From: Xiphophorus maculatus
Lineage: Eukaryota; Chordata; Actinopteri; Cyprinodontiformes; Poeciliidae
Length of the DNA: 64,000 nucleotides
Assembly (NCBI RefSeq): GCF_002775205.1
Contig: NC_036447.1
Coordinates: forward strand, 28,456,245 to 28,520,244
Direction of reading: 5' to 3'
Within the stretch, counting starts at the first letter, position 1. The number at the start of each line of letters is the position of its first letter. Below the pieces are notes generated by a model. The model made no database searches. It had not been told where the DNA came from and saw only the letters and a program-made list of their open reading frames with translations. Made by a program: the position numbers and the translations under genes. Of this stretch, positions 12,180 through 24,749 are shown one piece after another.

Positions 12180-12245
12180 CAGGAAACCACCAATCACAGG
12201 ACTGACACTGATCTGTCCAATCACAGGACGGACACTGATCTTAAA
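12180..12245 (-). promoter_or_regulatory. Inverted paralogue promoter with two CCAAT units
   Basis: CCAAT boxes at 12190 and 12217 on the + strand are 27 bp apart and lie in the same 27-bp unit as the other copies. Relative to the minus-strand ATG at 12105 they occupy the same promoter position. This is the shortest array of the three. Confidence 0.5.
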
Positions 12246-12680
12246 GTTAAGCATTCAAACATAGTAGTTTTATTTAACTGTAATGTCTTATCTGAGATCT
12301 GGAAAGTATTATATTTGAAAATGAATAATTTGCTTATATTTATTCTTTGTGGAAATGTGCAATACATGTTTGAGCGTTTTAGAATCAAACTAACAGATTT
12401 CTTTTTTATTATAAAACATCCTTTACTAAAAAACAAACTTTGGCTCACATTAGAATATTGTGGAAACATTTGTTTATTTGAGTAACTCACTTTGAAAAGT
12501 GAAAAGTAAAATGAAGAATTTGATCTGTGTGAATGTGTCACAGATAAACTCTCAGGGCATTCTGCCAAAATCAAAATCCCCTAAATTATTTATAGCTCAG
12601 AGGGTTACAGAGGTGAGATCAAATGGGGAGGTAATTTACTCAGATTCATCCTTTGTTTAGCAATTATGATTTCCATAAGT

Positions 12681-13389
12681 TACAGTATTTTCCGCACTAT
12701 AAGGCGCACCGCATTATAAGGCGCATAGAATAGACGCTACAGTAGAGGCTGGGATTGCATTATGCATCCATTAGATGGAACTGCGCTAAAGGGAATGTCA
12801 ACAAAACAGATAGGTCAGTCAAACTTTATTAATAGATTACAAACCAGTGTTCTGAAAACTCCATTCACTCCCAAAATGAATAAACAACTGTTTTATTATT
12901 TTCCCCGAGGTAAAGTAAGTGACGTGGTATTTTTGTGACACCGTTTATCTTTTAACAACAGCAAGGTATAACATATAGTGGAGGGGAACTTTTCCTCGAT
13001 TCAATAAACACGTAAAAAACAGTCTGATACTGTTACGGTAAATCAAACGTCAGTGCAATCACAATATATATCCACTTCCACACCGTTGATTGGTTCATGT
13101 TAAATTCTCTCGCTGCTGCTCTATTCCCGTGTTCTACTGCGTGACTTGAGCTTAAACTCTGCATCTTAATAGGAGCCATTTTGGGGTCTTTACACAAAAC
13201 CCAGCGTGCACCGCACGCTTCTTCTTCTACGGGGGAAAATGAAGTCGGCGACTGCTTACCATAGTTGCAAGACCTGTTGCGGCTCAATATTGGTCCATAT
13301 ATAAGGCGAACCAGATTATAAGGCGGATTCTCGGCTTTTGAGAAAATTGAAGGTTTTTAGGTGCGCCTTATAGTGCAGAAAATACGGTA
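12681..13389 (-). mobile_element. Pogo/Tigger-like DNA transposon, internally deleted
   Basis: The ends are inverted repeats of about 30 bp: TACAGTATTTTCCGCACTAT at the left and the complement of ATAGTGCAGAAAATACGGTA at the right, with internal ATAAGGCG repeats. TA at each end fits a TA target site. A minus-strand open frame (13287-13033) includes AVEHGNRAAAREFNMNQSTV followed by WKW. This resembles the CENP-B/pogo-type N-terminal helix-turn-helix of transposases. The DDE domain is absent, so it is non-autonomous. Confidence 0.75.
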
Positions 13390-16300
13390 CAACTCAAACA
13401 ATTGCCAATAAAAAAGGGAAAAGAGTAAAAAACATATCAAAGCTTTGGCTGAAATTTTCAGGACAAAGTATGAAAAAATAACAAAAAACCTAAAATCAGC
13501 GCTCACATTGTCCACCAGGTAGCCTTAAATAAGGTATTTTATACACTGCAGGGCAAATTCATCCTCAGGTGGTACTGTCCTCAGCCTACATGACTATAAC
13601 ACTTAGACAGAAAAAAAGTCAACTATCCTTACTTGTTGAGTCAGAGGGGAATGGTGCCCTCCAGAGTTGAGCAAAGTGTATATCTACTAGTATTTTTGGA
13701 GTTGGTAAAGTAGCACTGTGCAAATTACATTAAGCTGATTGTTAGGTATTCATTAGCTTCAGTGTTTTAGTCCATTTATTGTTTTCATTCATACAAAAAA
13801 GATTGATATAACATAATTAACAGTAGTAATTGACATTTGCAGCCTGTTATAGCTTTAGTGTTAAACAAGTAACCACCAGACTTTAGATACAAGTTGTATA
13901 AGTGGAAAAATCTGTAATGGTGCATAAGTATATCAGCATGCATTTATCAGATGAGTATCGTTTAATAAAACGATCAGTCTCAAATCCTTAGAAATCTAGG
14001 AAAATCTGCCAAAAAATTGAAATGATCCTTTACAGGGAGCCTATATTATCTTAATACATCACAAAGATGCATTAAGAATCAAAATATAAACACTTTGACA
14101 TTTGCTCACTCAGTTCGACATTGAAGTTTGAATGATTATATAGTATCAAGTCATTAAAAATCATTAATAACTAACATCCAACTAATAAATCAAAATGAAA
14201 ATAAGTGGTGACATAAACAAACAAAATCTAATGATTCAAAGGGAATTCTCAAAATGCTGGAGAAAAGAGTGTTAAGTTTAAAGAGCATTTAAGTTTTATA
14301 AAAATCATTTAAACATGTTATTATAACAGCTGTGTAAGGATTGGATTTTGGACCGTATCCAGGGTGGAGTCTGCTTAATCAAAAGATTATTTGGTTAACA
14401 TGATGACACGTGAAGTCTATTTCAGTAGTCAAAATAGTAAATTGTTTACATCTGAGCATGAATGAAGTTTGTTCAAGATCAATTTTGTGATTTTTCTTAG
14501 CTCTACAAAAGAGTTCTGTCAACTTTTGTCCCAAAACCGAATTTTTTTAAGACAAAGTGAATCTCACATCCAGTCATCAGAAAATACTTTCTGTTCTTGA
14601 TGGAAAATAACACTATCTGCACCATTATTAATCAAGTCTTGCAAAAAAAAGAAAAAAATATTTTCTCCGTCACCCCTTTTGCTTTCTTGCCAAACTTACA
14701 TGATTCAAATCATCAGCAAATTTTTATATCAGGCAACGATAACCGGAATAAATGCAAAACTCAGTTTTCAAATATTGATTTTTTTTTAAATTAAATAAAA
14801 AAAATTATGCAAATTAATCTGACTGTATGTGAAAAAGAAAGTCAAGCAATGCCATGAAGTAACTGTTAACCACATTTTTATTTTAGTTTTATTAGACATG
14901 CGCAGACCTGATTGGCGCCGAAGCTGCAGAATCAACAAAACACTAAAACGGATCCTGTGACAACATGAAATAGTCTGAAAAGCCTCAACAAGCAACAAAT
15001 CCTGGCTCAGTCTGACGTAGCTAGAGAAACGAGAAACGAAGTAACAGTTATGTTTCAGTCCGGAAAATATTCTGAAGTCTTTTCAGAATGACTCAACAAT
15101 CAGAAATGTCTTTTTTAAAATTATTTATTTAAACACGTTTCAAGGCCAGGAACATAATGCACGTATTTTGCTTGATTTTGATCCCTTCTGTGAAAATATT
15201 TGGTAGACTGACTGGAAATGCTTCCTGTTGCATCTAATGTAAAACTAAATGTTATTTCAGAAAAGGAGCGTAATGAAACGTGTGACTCGCTTGTAATAGA
15301 TGGAATAAGTAATGCTACAGCAGAACATCAGTTTCTGACCTAAAATCCAAAAGCGCACTTAGTTTAAGCTCCAGGACAATCTTTGTGTAAATCCACCTCT
15401 GAGCTGGAAAACCAGCGTGTCCCCGTCAGTGTTGGAGGTTAGATCGCATCTAAAACATCCACTCTGACTCCGAACATGTCCGAGCCTTGTGGAAAAATTC
15501 ATCTGTAATGGTAACAGATCAGGCTGAGACTTCGGCAAATGGCAAAGAGCAAATTCTTTATTGCATCCGTGGATGGGAACAGCACACGGCAAGCTGCAAT
15601 GAGTTCTGAACCTTTTCTTATACAAGTTAACCGATAACAGGAAGGGAGAGTACAACCTTGTGTGATAGCAGAGTTAGAAGGGTGTAACCTAACCGCCAGT
15701 TAGGTGGTAAATGTCTTCTTGTTCAAATATGTGAGTTTCCAAAAATCAGGTTTGCTAATGGAACAATTCTGCATAACAAGAGCATTGTCAAACCAGAATA
15801 CTTCACACAAATGCATCAGTTTCTTAAAACTCTGAGCTGGTGACATTCCATAGAGAAACTTGTTAAGACTCGGGGCTTATTCCATCACACTATAATTACC
15901 TAAACTATCTGTTCTTATCTGTTAACAAATACTGGCTCCTTACCGTGGTGAGGCATTGTCGCTATCAGCCTGCTGCAGTTGCTGCAGGGACCCCTCTGAG
16001 TGGTTCTGCAGAAACTCTCTAGCCTACATACTCTAACAGGTTGGACAATACTAATGTGGTTAAATGAGTAAAAGAATGAAATAAAAACATAAGCAAAATA
16101 ATAAAACAATTTTTCTTCCACGGCCCGACAGGTTATTGAGAACTTCCCCCATCTTTAGCTTTTGTTTAGCGTCTTCCAGCTCCATCTTGTTGCTTGTTTT
16201 ATCGCAGGGTGAGTCAGATGCAAATCTACTGGGATGTGTGATTGATGGGAGCGGAGCAGGGTGGAGCTGCGCTTGTTACAGTCTGATTAACTTCTGCACC

Positions 16301-16972
16301 CTATTTCCTCTCTTTATTTCCTCAACGGAGTGAACAACCTGCTCCTCCGGTTACGCTATCATAAGTAGATCAACGCAACTTTATATCGTTCATTCTCGCT
16401 TGACTTTACCTGTGCTGTAGGTATTGCAGGGTTATTAAATGTGCCACAAATAATTCTGTCCCAACCCGGCCCAGATCTCTGCTTGGGCTCGGGCCGTAAA
16501 TTTAAACTCTGGTCAGTATCTGTACCTAAATCAAATAGAGGGACTGGAAGAAGATGCCTGATTTAAAACGACTCTGCAAGGTCAGGTTAGTTTGGAAAGC
16601 TTTTCTTTTCTTAATAAATTAACTCTAGTTAATCTTTGTCTGAAGTCAAAATTAGCCGGGTGATCTTAAACGTATTATGTCTCACAAAACAAATAAAAAA
16701 AATGAACTCTTTTTTTTTTTACAGCTCTACCTGGTAAGGATTACCTGTAGAGAAAAACCAAGGCAGAGGCACAAAGAGTGAGGTGGCTCAGCTAGTCCCT
16801 CTGCTAAATTGGAGCACAAATCCATCTTGAAGGCTTCTGAAAAAGACTCCCTAAAATAAAACGACCTGACGTTCCATAAATCTCCCGTTAGGTTTCAGTG
16901 CTGTGTGAGTGATTTCCAGTCGGTGTGGCTCACATTTGCATTAAACTCCTGTTTTGTTTGTCTGTTTTAAAG
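13390..16972. other. Gene desert, no gene identified
   Basis: AT-rich sequence with short ORFs that lack recognisable domains. The missing 5' exons of the kinase fragment downstream were looked for here (activation-loop and APE-motif coding) and not seen. Sequence near 16115 and 16460-16495 (CGGCCCGA/TCGGGCCG) may be ends of a degraded DNA transposon, but this is not secure. Confidence 0.4.
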
Positions 16973-18944
16973 GCGCTGGACGTGTGGGCCATGGGAATCA
17001 CCCTGTACTGCTTGGTGTTTGGGAAGGCAAGTGTGCACACTTTCTGTCTCTCGCTTATTTAACAGCGTTGTAACAGCGAAAGCCGTCTCCCTCTGTAGCA
17101 ACACCTCTATGGGAACAAAGCGTGCCGCCTTCTCTGCGTCTGATATGGCGCTCGTTCATTTAAATCAACACCAGAGGCTGATTGCTGCAGCTGTAATTTG
17201 TCTGATCCGTCTTCGGAGAAGCAGATTGAATTTGCCAGAGCTGTGATTCAGGCAAACTGCATTGTGGATTTCACTCATGTATTTTTTTTTTTGTTTTTGT
17301 TATTGTTTTTGTTCTCCTCTACCTGCAGTGCCCATTTATTGACGAGTACATATTGGCTTTGCACAATAAGATAAAGACCAAGCCTGTGGATTTTCCTGAA
17401 ACGTGAGTTTTTTTTAATTGTTCCAGCCGTTTTTCATACCTTTTTAGAGACAATAGGAGAGTTGATTACACCTTTTCTGTCCACTTTGTGCTGCTATTTT
17501 ACCGCTTATTGTGAATTTTAGAATTAACCCCCCCCCCCCACACACACACACACACACAAAAATCAAAACAACTGGAATATGAAAGGGAGTCACCGGTTTG
17601 GCATCAAAACAAGCGTGTAGACTGCAACAATAGCATGTGAACATACAAGTTGCGGTGCCTCCCTGATCTTTCTTTCAAGTTAAAACCCCTTTTAGTCATG
17701 CAAAGAATCAAACTGGTCACTTCGAGTGGCATCAGGTTTGAAGCGTTTTAAATGTTTTGTTGGTTGATGAATCCAATATGTTGGGCAGGGGTGGGGACCT
17801 CGTCACCTGTTGGCACGACTCCACCCACTCATCGGTGACCTCTCCGTCTTTTCTCCCACTCTCCTTCAGGCCCTCTTTAAAACTGCACCCTTCACGCAGG
17901 TAATCCCTTTGTGGCCCATCTGCCCGCGCATCATTATCCTCACCTTAGATTGCTCGGCGCTCACTTACAGAGCCTGCAGAACTCTATCTGTCTCATGAAT
18001 CTGTGCGCTTTTTGTCACATTGCAGCAACAAACTTAATCTTTTGGATTTTGGGTGACAGAAAAATGTCTTGCCTGGCCACCCCATTGATACACCGCTCAG
18101 GTATGTGTAAGAGATACTACAGAGCAATCGTCTTTAATCAAGACATAAATGTAAAACCCAACAACTAATAAATATGAATATAAAATTATAAAGAAATTAT
18201 AGCCGTTTGTCTGAAGCTAATCTGTTCACTTCAAAAACACAAAATCTTACCAAGCAATTTTGGTCTAGTTTTAGTGCAAATATCTTGGACGAAAGGAACT
18301 CACAAAGAGCTTTTCAGCGAGATATAAGATATAATCTGCCAGGTTAACATACACAATCTCATGTATGTTTCTGAAAATCTGCTTGCAGTCTAGTTTTGTA
18401 AGAGTTTGTGTTTTGGCAGTGTTGCGCTGGGTTTTATGTCAAGTGATCAGAGTAAACAAAACAAATTAAGCCACGCTCTTAAGATTTTTAATAAAAACTA
18501 ATAAAAAAGTGTAATTTTCCAGCTGTGTGATCTTTGTCCACTATTTTGTTTGGTCCATCATATCACAAAACTGACATCTTTGGTTGCAAGGTGACATAAG
18601 GTGGAAAACGATGACATGGGCTGTGAATGGTTTTGCAGTTGCTTCTCTCCAGCTGTCATCTCAGACATGCTTCTGTCCTGTTCCTGCAGACCACCTCCAT
18701 CATTCTGCTGCAGCTGCTTCTCTGTCCCTCTGTCTCTCCGCGTCTGCAGAGGCTGGAATCATAAGCTTTGTGGGTGGGTGGAGGTGGGGGGCTCCCTGTT
18801 CATATAGACCGCTCCACATCAGAGGCACAGGATCCCCTGCTGATCTCTCTCCTCTCTGTCTCTTTGTTTAGAAAGAGCAGCGCGGGGGACGGGCCCAGAG
18901 AAGGAGAGCTGGAGGACCTCCACGAAGACGAGCCTTTCTCTTGA
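16973..18944 (+). pseudogene. camkk1: CaMKK1-like kinase gene remnant (three exons)
   Basis: Three pieces match calcium/calmodulin-dependent kinase kinase 1. Exon 16973-17026 encodes ALDVWAMGITLYCLVFGK (kinase subdomain IX). Exon 17329-17402 encodes CPFIDEYILALHNKIKTK then PVDFPE. Exon 18872-18944 encodes the tail GDGPREGELEDLHEDEPFS and a stop, which aligns without gaps with the human CAMKK1 C-terminus as I recall it. The first two are joined by a GC-AG intron. I found no exons for the rest of the C-lobe, the HPWVT region, the autoinhibitory/CaM-binding segment, or anything upstream. It is most likely a decayed or partly deleted copy. A local misassembly is the alternative. No frame damage is seen within the three exons themselves. 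Confidence 0.65.
17027..17328 (+). other. GC-AG intron in camkk1-like fragment
   Basis: The exon ends AAG and the intron starts GCAAGT, the usual form of the minor GC donor class. The acceptor is CTACCTGCAG at 17328. The reading frame is continuous across it (VFGK then CPFID), as in other CaMKKs. Confidence 0.7.
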
Positions 18945-20160
18945 GGCGCGACGGGAAGCCGAGCTTTCTGCTTTGACCACTGTGCGCTCCACGCCTTCAC
19001 CCAGCTCCAATCAGTGCCACAGTAAACCGTGTAAATAAATGGATCTATAAATGTGAAATGTCGCTCGCAGATGCTAACACTAACTTGGCTTGATTTTAGC
19101 AAATTCTTCATTTTCTTCTGTTCTTTCTGGATTTCTGAGCTCAACAGCTTACAGGTGACACCGCTGACCCAATGAGAACAGCTTTTTTTTCTCACTGGGT
19201 CCACTTGGTTTGCACACTAAAGTAAAAAAAAAAAAAAAAAAAAAGGAAATCTTTCTTTATTTCCGTGCATGTTCATTATCAGATCATCTACAGGACCTAC
19301 TCAACAGTTTCTCTCTGACTAGCATGTTAACCACACTGGTTCGTCTCTTCAATGAACTACAGGGCTTCTGACTGCTGATCAGTCTTTTTAATTTTAGAGG
19401 CTGATTCCTTGTTCCTGTCGCAGCCCCTTTTTTTCTCACACCGGTGCCGTCGGTAACGTTTACAAGGAAGGCAGTATGAAAAGCCTCCGTGCTGCCTTCA
19501 TGGACCAGCTCTACGACAGACGTCGAGCAGAAAGGACGTTGGCTTTGCTCTGCATGCACACATTTTGAATGGCACTGCCCCCTGCTGTCTGACATCAAGT
19601 GACTCCAGTGTTGGCAGGTTAGTTCACGCTTCTGCTCCTACTCTGCGATTATCACTGCTGTCAAACACAATCTCTGCTTTTAATGTAAATAACAGAGAGG
19701 ACTTTTAAAATGCGGCATTCTGAACGGTGGATAGAAACGGAGACGAGAACTCCTGGAGTGTTATCAAAACTGTAAATATATGATACATACATATATGGAA
19801 ATTTGTGTTTTTGCTCAGGATTTTTTTTTTCCACTGGACATTTCAGTGAAGGGCATTTTTTGTTTAACGTTAATTAAAAAAAGGGAAGCAAGTCACCTTC
19901 AGGTTCAACAGTTTGTATGCAAATGGTTAACCTGACTCAGAGTCCTATCTTTTATGACTGTGCTGAATGTAATACATAAAGGAGCAGGGAGGAATGAGGA
20001 TCGGCCTCATTCTGAAATAATTTAAAACAGAGAAGAATATTTATTTAAAAATATATTATTCATGGTTCTGAATCTTAGGTTGGAACATAATTGCTATATT
20101 TGATTTATTTTTATTTCATTTAGATTCAAGTAGATAAGGATTAGATTTTTCCATATATCT
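18945..20160. other. Intergenic sequence after camkk1-like tail
   Basis: Contains a 20-base A run at 19224-19243. The possible 3' UTR of the kinase remnant starts at 18945. No gene is recognised. Confidence 0.4.
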
Positions 20161-20164
20161 GACC

Positions 20165-20263
20165 TAGGTGGCGTTATGCACCTTGAACTGATATTGTTGT
20201 GCTGGCCTTTAAATATGAAGAAGAAGAAGAAGAAGAAGAAGAAGAAGAAGAAGAAGCAGCAGC
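20165..20263 (+). mobile_element. 3' end of an older LINE copy plus (GAA)n tail
   Basis: GGTGGCGTTATGCACC followed by TTTAAATATGAAGAAGAAG resembles the 3' end of the LINE immediately downstream (GGTGGCGGTAATGCTCACCC ... AAACAACAAGAAGAAG, 22194-22256). The GAA run (20217-20255) would be the tail of this first copy, into which the next copy was inserted. Confidence 0.5.
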
Positions 20264-22262
20264 AGCAGAAGAGATAGGGAAGGATTATTCTGAGAGTTTG
20301 AATATAGAAAATGGGACACCACAGGGAAGTATAGTAAGTCCGTTATTATTTTCAGTGGTAGTTCAGTGGTTAATGATATGTTTAAAGAAGTAGAGGGTGG
20401 AATGGGATTTTCACTTTTTACTGATGATGGAGCAATGTGGAAAAGAGGAAGACATTTAGACTTCATTGTAAAGAAGCTTCAGGGAGCAATTTCAGTTGTA
20501 GAGAAATGCTCATATAAATGGGGTTTTAAACTTTCTGTAGAGAAAACTAAAATAATGTTTTTTTACAAGGAAAAGAGTTGATGAAAAAATTAACTGAAAA
20601 TTATATGGTCAGGATTTGGAAAGAGTTAAACAATTAAAATTTCTTGGGATGTGGTTTGATGAAAGAATGACATGGGGTGTGCACATTAAGAAAATAATTG
20701 ATAAATGTAGGAAAGTATTAAATATAGTGAGGTGTTTAGTTGGAACAGAGTGGTGAGCTGATAGAAATTCATTAAAAGCAATTTATATGGGGTTAATTAG
20801 GTCAGTCTTGGATTATGGATGTATAGTTTATAACTCAGCAGCAGATACAAACCTCTATAAGTTAAATACTATCCAACATCAGGCTTTAAGAATTTGTACT
20901 GGTGCTTTTAAAACATCTTCAGCAGCAGCATTACAGGTTGAAATGGGAGAAATGCCTCTTAAAGTTAGAAGGAGTCAATTATCTTTAAACTACTGGTCAA
21001 ATTTTCAGGGACAAAGAAATGATCATCCAACATTAGAGGTGCTTAAACCTGGAAGGGAAAAGGAAACGAAACAGTTAAAGAGCTTTGGATGGATAATAAA
21101 CTCTAAAGTTAATGAAATTCATTTAAATCAGTTAGATATATGTCAGATAGTTCCATTACCTGCAGTGTCACCTTGGATACTTCCTGATGCTGAAGTTGAT
21201 TTTTCATTATTAGAAAAGAACAAAGATAAACATTACATTATGAATAAATATATAGTACAAGGATACTTAAATAAATATTATAACTATATACAAATATACA
21301 CAGATGCATCAAAAAATACAGCTAATAGGGCAGGGATAGCATTTATTGTGGCACAGTTTCAAATAAAGGTAGGGAAAAGGATTAGTGATGGAGTATCGGT
21401 GTATACAGGAGAAATACTAGCTTTGTTTTTAGCAGTTCAATGGGTGGAAGAGGTCAGACCATTAAAATCTATAATTTGCTCAGATTCTAGTTCTTCATTA
21501 GTCAGTTTGCAAAATAATCAGTCAGAAAGTAGACCAGATATATTAATTGAAATACAACAAACGCTTTACAGAATCAACATGATGGGGCTAACAGTAAATT
21601 TTGTATGGGTTCCAGCACATCATGGGATTAAGGGGAATGAAATGGCAGACAGGATGGCTAAGGAGAGTACCAATCAGGTAAGGATAGATATTAATGTTAG
21701 TTTTAGTATAACAGAAATAAAGGGTATAATTAAACAGAAAACAAAAGAGAGGTGGCAAAAGTTATGGGTAGAAGAAAAGAAAGGAAGGTGGTTTTATAAA
21801 ATCCAAAAGAGAATTGGACAAATGAGAAAAACAGAAAGAAATAGGAGTGAAGAGACAATTATATCACAACTTAGGATTGGACACACTGGTCTAAATAGAT
21901 TACTATTTTTGACAGGGAAACATCAGACAGGGAAATGTGACTGTGGGGAAGATGAGACATTGGAGCATGTGATTTTAAGTTGCAGGAATTATCTGTTTCA
22001 GAGAAACAAGTTAATAAGAAACCTTAGTAATATGAAAATGAAATTTGATATTGTTGATTTATTGCAAAAGGACTCGGGAAGCAGAGGATATCAGGCTATA
22101 TTTGATTTTTGGAAACAGAGTAAGTTATGTAATAGGATATAGTGGGTTTTTTTGTTGTTTGTTTTGTCATGTGGTCCACACTCCTTACCAGTTGGTGGCG
22201 GTAATGCTCACCCAACGTTTTTGCCAACCGAAAATAAATTTAAACAACAAGAAGAAGAAGCC
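20264..22262 (+). mobile_element. 5'-truncated LINE with RT end and RNase H (I/Nimb-type)
   Basis: 20270-20581 carries the end of a reverse transcriptase: NGTPQGSIVSPLLFS, then in another frame NDMFKEVEGG and the catalytic FTDDGA. A stop (TGA at about 20752) and at least one frameshift near 20350 break it. From 20787 a 451-residue open frame holds the RT thumb (IRSVLDYGCIVYNSA, LNTIQHQALRICTGAF), then an RNase H domain with YTDAS, TGEILAL, CSDSSSSL and HHGIKGNEMAD (D-E-D-D residues present). A terminal CDCGEDETLEHVILSC zinc-knuckle-like motif follows. RNase H plus that end motif fits the I/Nimb group. The tail ends in AAGAAGAAG at about 22262. Confidence 0.85.
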
Positions 22263-22488
22263 GCAGAAGAAGACCCTCGCGGCCGTTACTTTAAATGGGT
22301 TTCCGGTGATTCCGGTGAACTGCTTTGATGTGTTCGCCCGATTTAACCGACTCTGTGCGCGCGCGTATAAGCGGATTAAGCTATCCGTTTCTGCTCTATC
22401 TGTTCAGACGAACGTGCCCGTTTTACCGCGGTAATGGTTTTGTGTTTCCGTCCCCCAGAGTTTATAGTCTGAAACAGAAAGGTGGAAG
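22263..22488 (+). promoter_or_regulatory. Putative cdc37-like 5' flank / 5' UTR
   Basis: A CG-richer stretch (CTCGCGGCCGTTACT, GTGCGCGCGCGTATAAGCGG) lies between the LINE tail and the ATG at 22489. It looks like the remains of a CpG promoter. The LINE lies within about 230 bp of the start codon, which may have separated the gene from upstream control. Confidence 0.35.
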
Positions 22489-24749
22489 ATGCGCATCGAC
22501 TGCGGCGTGTGGGACCACATCTATGTCTCCCACGACGATGACGTCACCAGTCCGTTCGTGGACACGCCGAGCTCGTTCAGAATGAGACACCGGGTCAGCA
22601 GGGACAGTGGTTGTTCTAGCTGTGAAGTTTGGAGTCGCAGGACTGGTTAGTTTTTTACTAGACGTTACATGTGGCAAAGGAAGAGTCGCTCGTGTTTGGT
22701 GAACAGGTGTTGTGCAGAGATCTGTAAGCCGTTTAGATGAGGCTAAGTATCTTTCGTCAGGACCACTGCTTAATATCATGTCAAAGGGTTTAAATGTTGG
22801 GGGGGAGAAAGTAAGAAAACAACTCAAAAAACAGCTATCAATTGTATTCTTTCATTTTTTTAATAGTGCTTTGTACATTTTAACAAATTAAACTAGTGTT
22901 TAAACAGAATATAGATGCATTATTAGTACTTCGAAATAGATCTTTTCCAGCATAATCCCCCACAATAAGATAGAACTTGATCCAACTATTAGTTGATCAA
23001 ATATGTCTCTAAATTTGAATTATTCTCAGTTAAACAGACCCGAACTAGGCTTGAAATGTTATGTTTTCTAGTGGCCATAGCTTTCTCTTTTTCTTATTTT
23101 TTTTAACATGTCATGTATTTAAGTGTTCTCCCTTAATGATACTGTTTGCTGTATTTAGTGTTTGGTTTGTAACTTTACTTACTAGTTGTAAAGCGCTAAA
23201 CAAATAACATTTATTATTATTATTTCCATGAGTGTTTTCTTAGCAAGCAACTTATAAGAAGATGCGGTTTAGAAAAGGTGTGTTCTAGGTAAAGGTGTGT
23301 TCTTAGAATTTTAGATTTTAAATTGACTGCAAAAAATTAGGAGCTCATGAAAGTGAAATCTGGAAAAATTCAGATTAAAACCTACAAATTGCATAGAAAC
23401 TATGAAATAGGTGTAAAACACATTTATGACTGTAAGGTTGATAATAGCAACAGTAGTGATCGTGCTTCTTTTATCAGCTCTGGATCTACATAATGAGCTC
23501 AAGTTGTTGATGTTGTCACATGACTGGGTAAGTGAAAGAGAAAGCACACCGCTAGTATTCCCCTGATGTTCCCCGTCTTTGTTGCTCCTCCTGTTTTGGA
23601 AAATGTGATGTTTGGAGAATCTTAAAAACTTTCCTACATGTGGGAAAGTCCAGACAACACTAGTAAAAGATGTATCTGTTCATGGAGCTATGGCTGATTT
23701 AAATTTGTGAATTTAAGTTTTCTTCATAAATGTAGTCTGTTAAATACCTTACAATTTCTGTATTTTCTGATTCCTTTCTCGTAGATATTGCTGAAATCTT
23801 GTATTTTTCATAGTTTTATTTTTTAATAAAATCTACCATTTGTAAAATGCTGCTTTTACTCTTCTAGTTTTATGTTTATATGTTCCATTTTTGCTTTCTA
23901 TAACTATGTTGTATTACCTTTATATTACCACTTTTCCACATGTCTCACTTTCATCTGTTTGTGCCAAAGGCCAGGCTGGATAAGATGGCCAAATTTCTTC
24001 AGAAAGGTGAAGATCTGGATTGCAGCTTTGCGGAATGCTGGAGACTGCTTCAGGAAGCCCGGCGACGACTCGGACACCTGGAAGAGCAGATGAAGAGGAA
24101 GATGAGGAACCAGAGGCTGAGCTGAAGAAAGTCCAGGCTGAGGTAAAGAAACTTGAGAAGAATGAAAAGTTCTTTCTGAGACACCTGGAGGAACATCGGC
24201 GTGGTGAGAAGAAACTAGAGAAGGTTTTAGCAAGGAAAGGAAGGGGGAAGGATCACATCGTCTGCAGTTTACTTATTCCACACACATTTTAAAGGGGTTA
24301 CACAAATTCATTTATTGCTGTTCTGAGGCTGAAATGTCAGAAAGTGGTGAAAACCATTTTGGAACTTTAAAACTACTTTGTGTCTTTTGATTTAAATATT
24401 GTTAATTTTATTATAGCTGTATTTTGTTCTTCTTCTATTGGGCATTTTTTATTCAGGCCAGGTATATTTAGATTAAAGTTGCCATAATTGAAAACGTGAT
24501 AAATTTTGTGGAGCGCAGACATTGTTTCTATGGTTTTCCTTCCTATAGCAGTTACTGGTAGATAGAGATACAAATCTTTGAGTGTCTAGGGATTCGGTTC
24601 CGATCTTTAGGCTCACGATTCGATTCAGAAACTATTTTTAATTCAGAAACCAATTTTTCTATTCAAACGGTCTAGAGATTCTGTTTACATTACGTGACTG
24701 AGAAGAGGAATAGGCGGCGTAAACAAATAAGAGCATTTATGCAAAAGGG

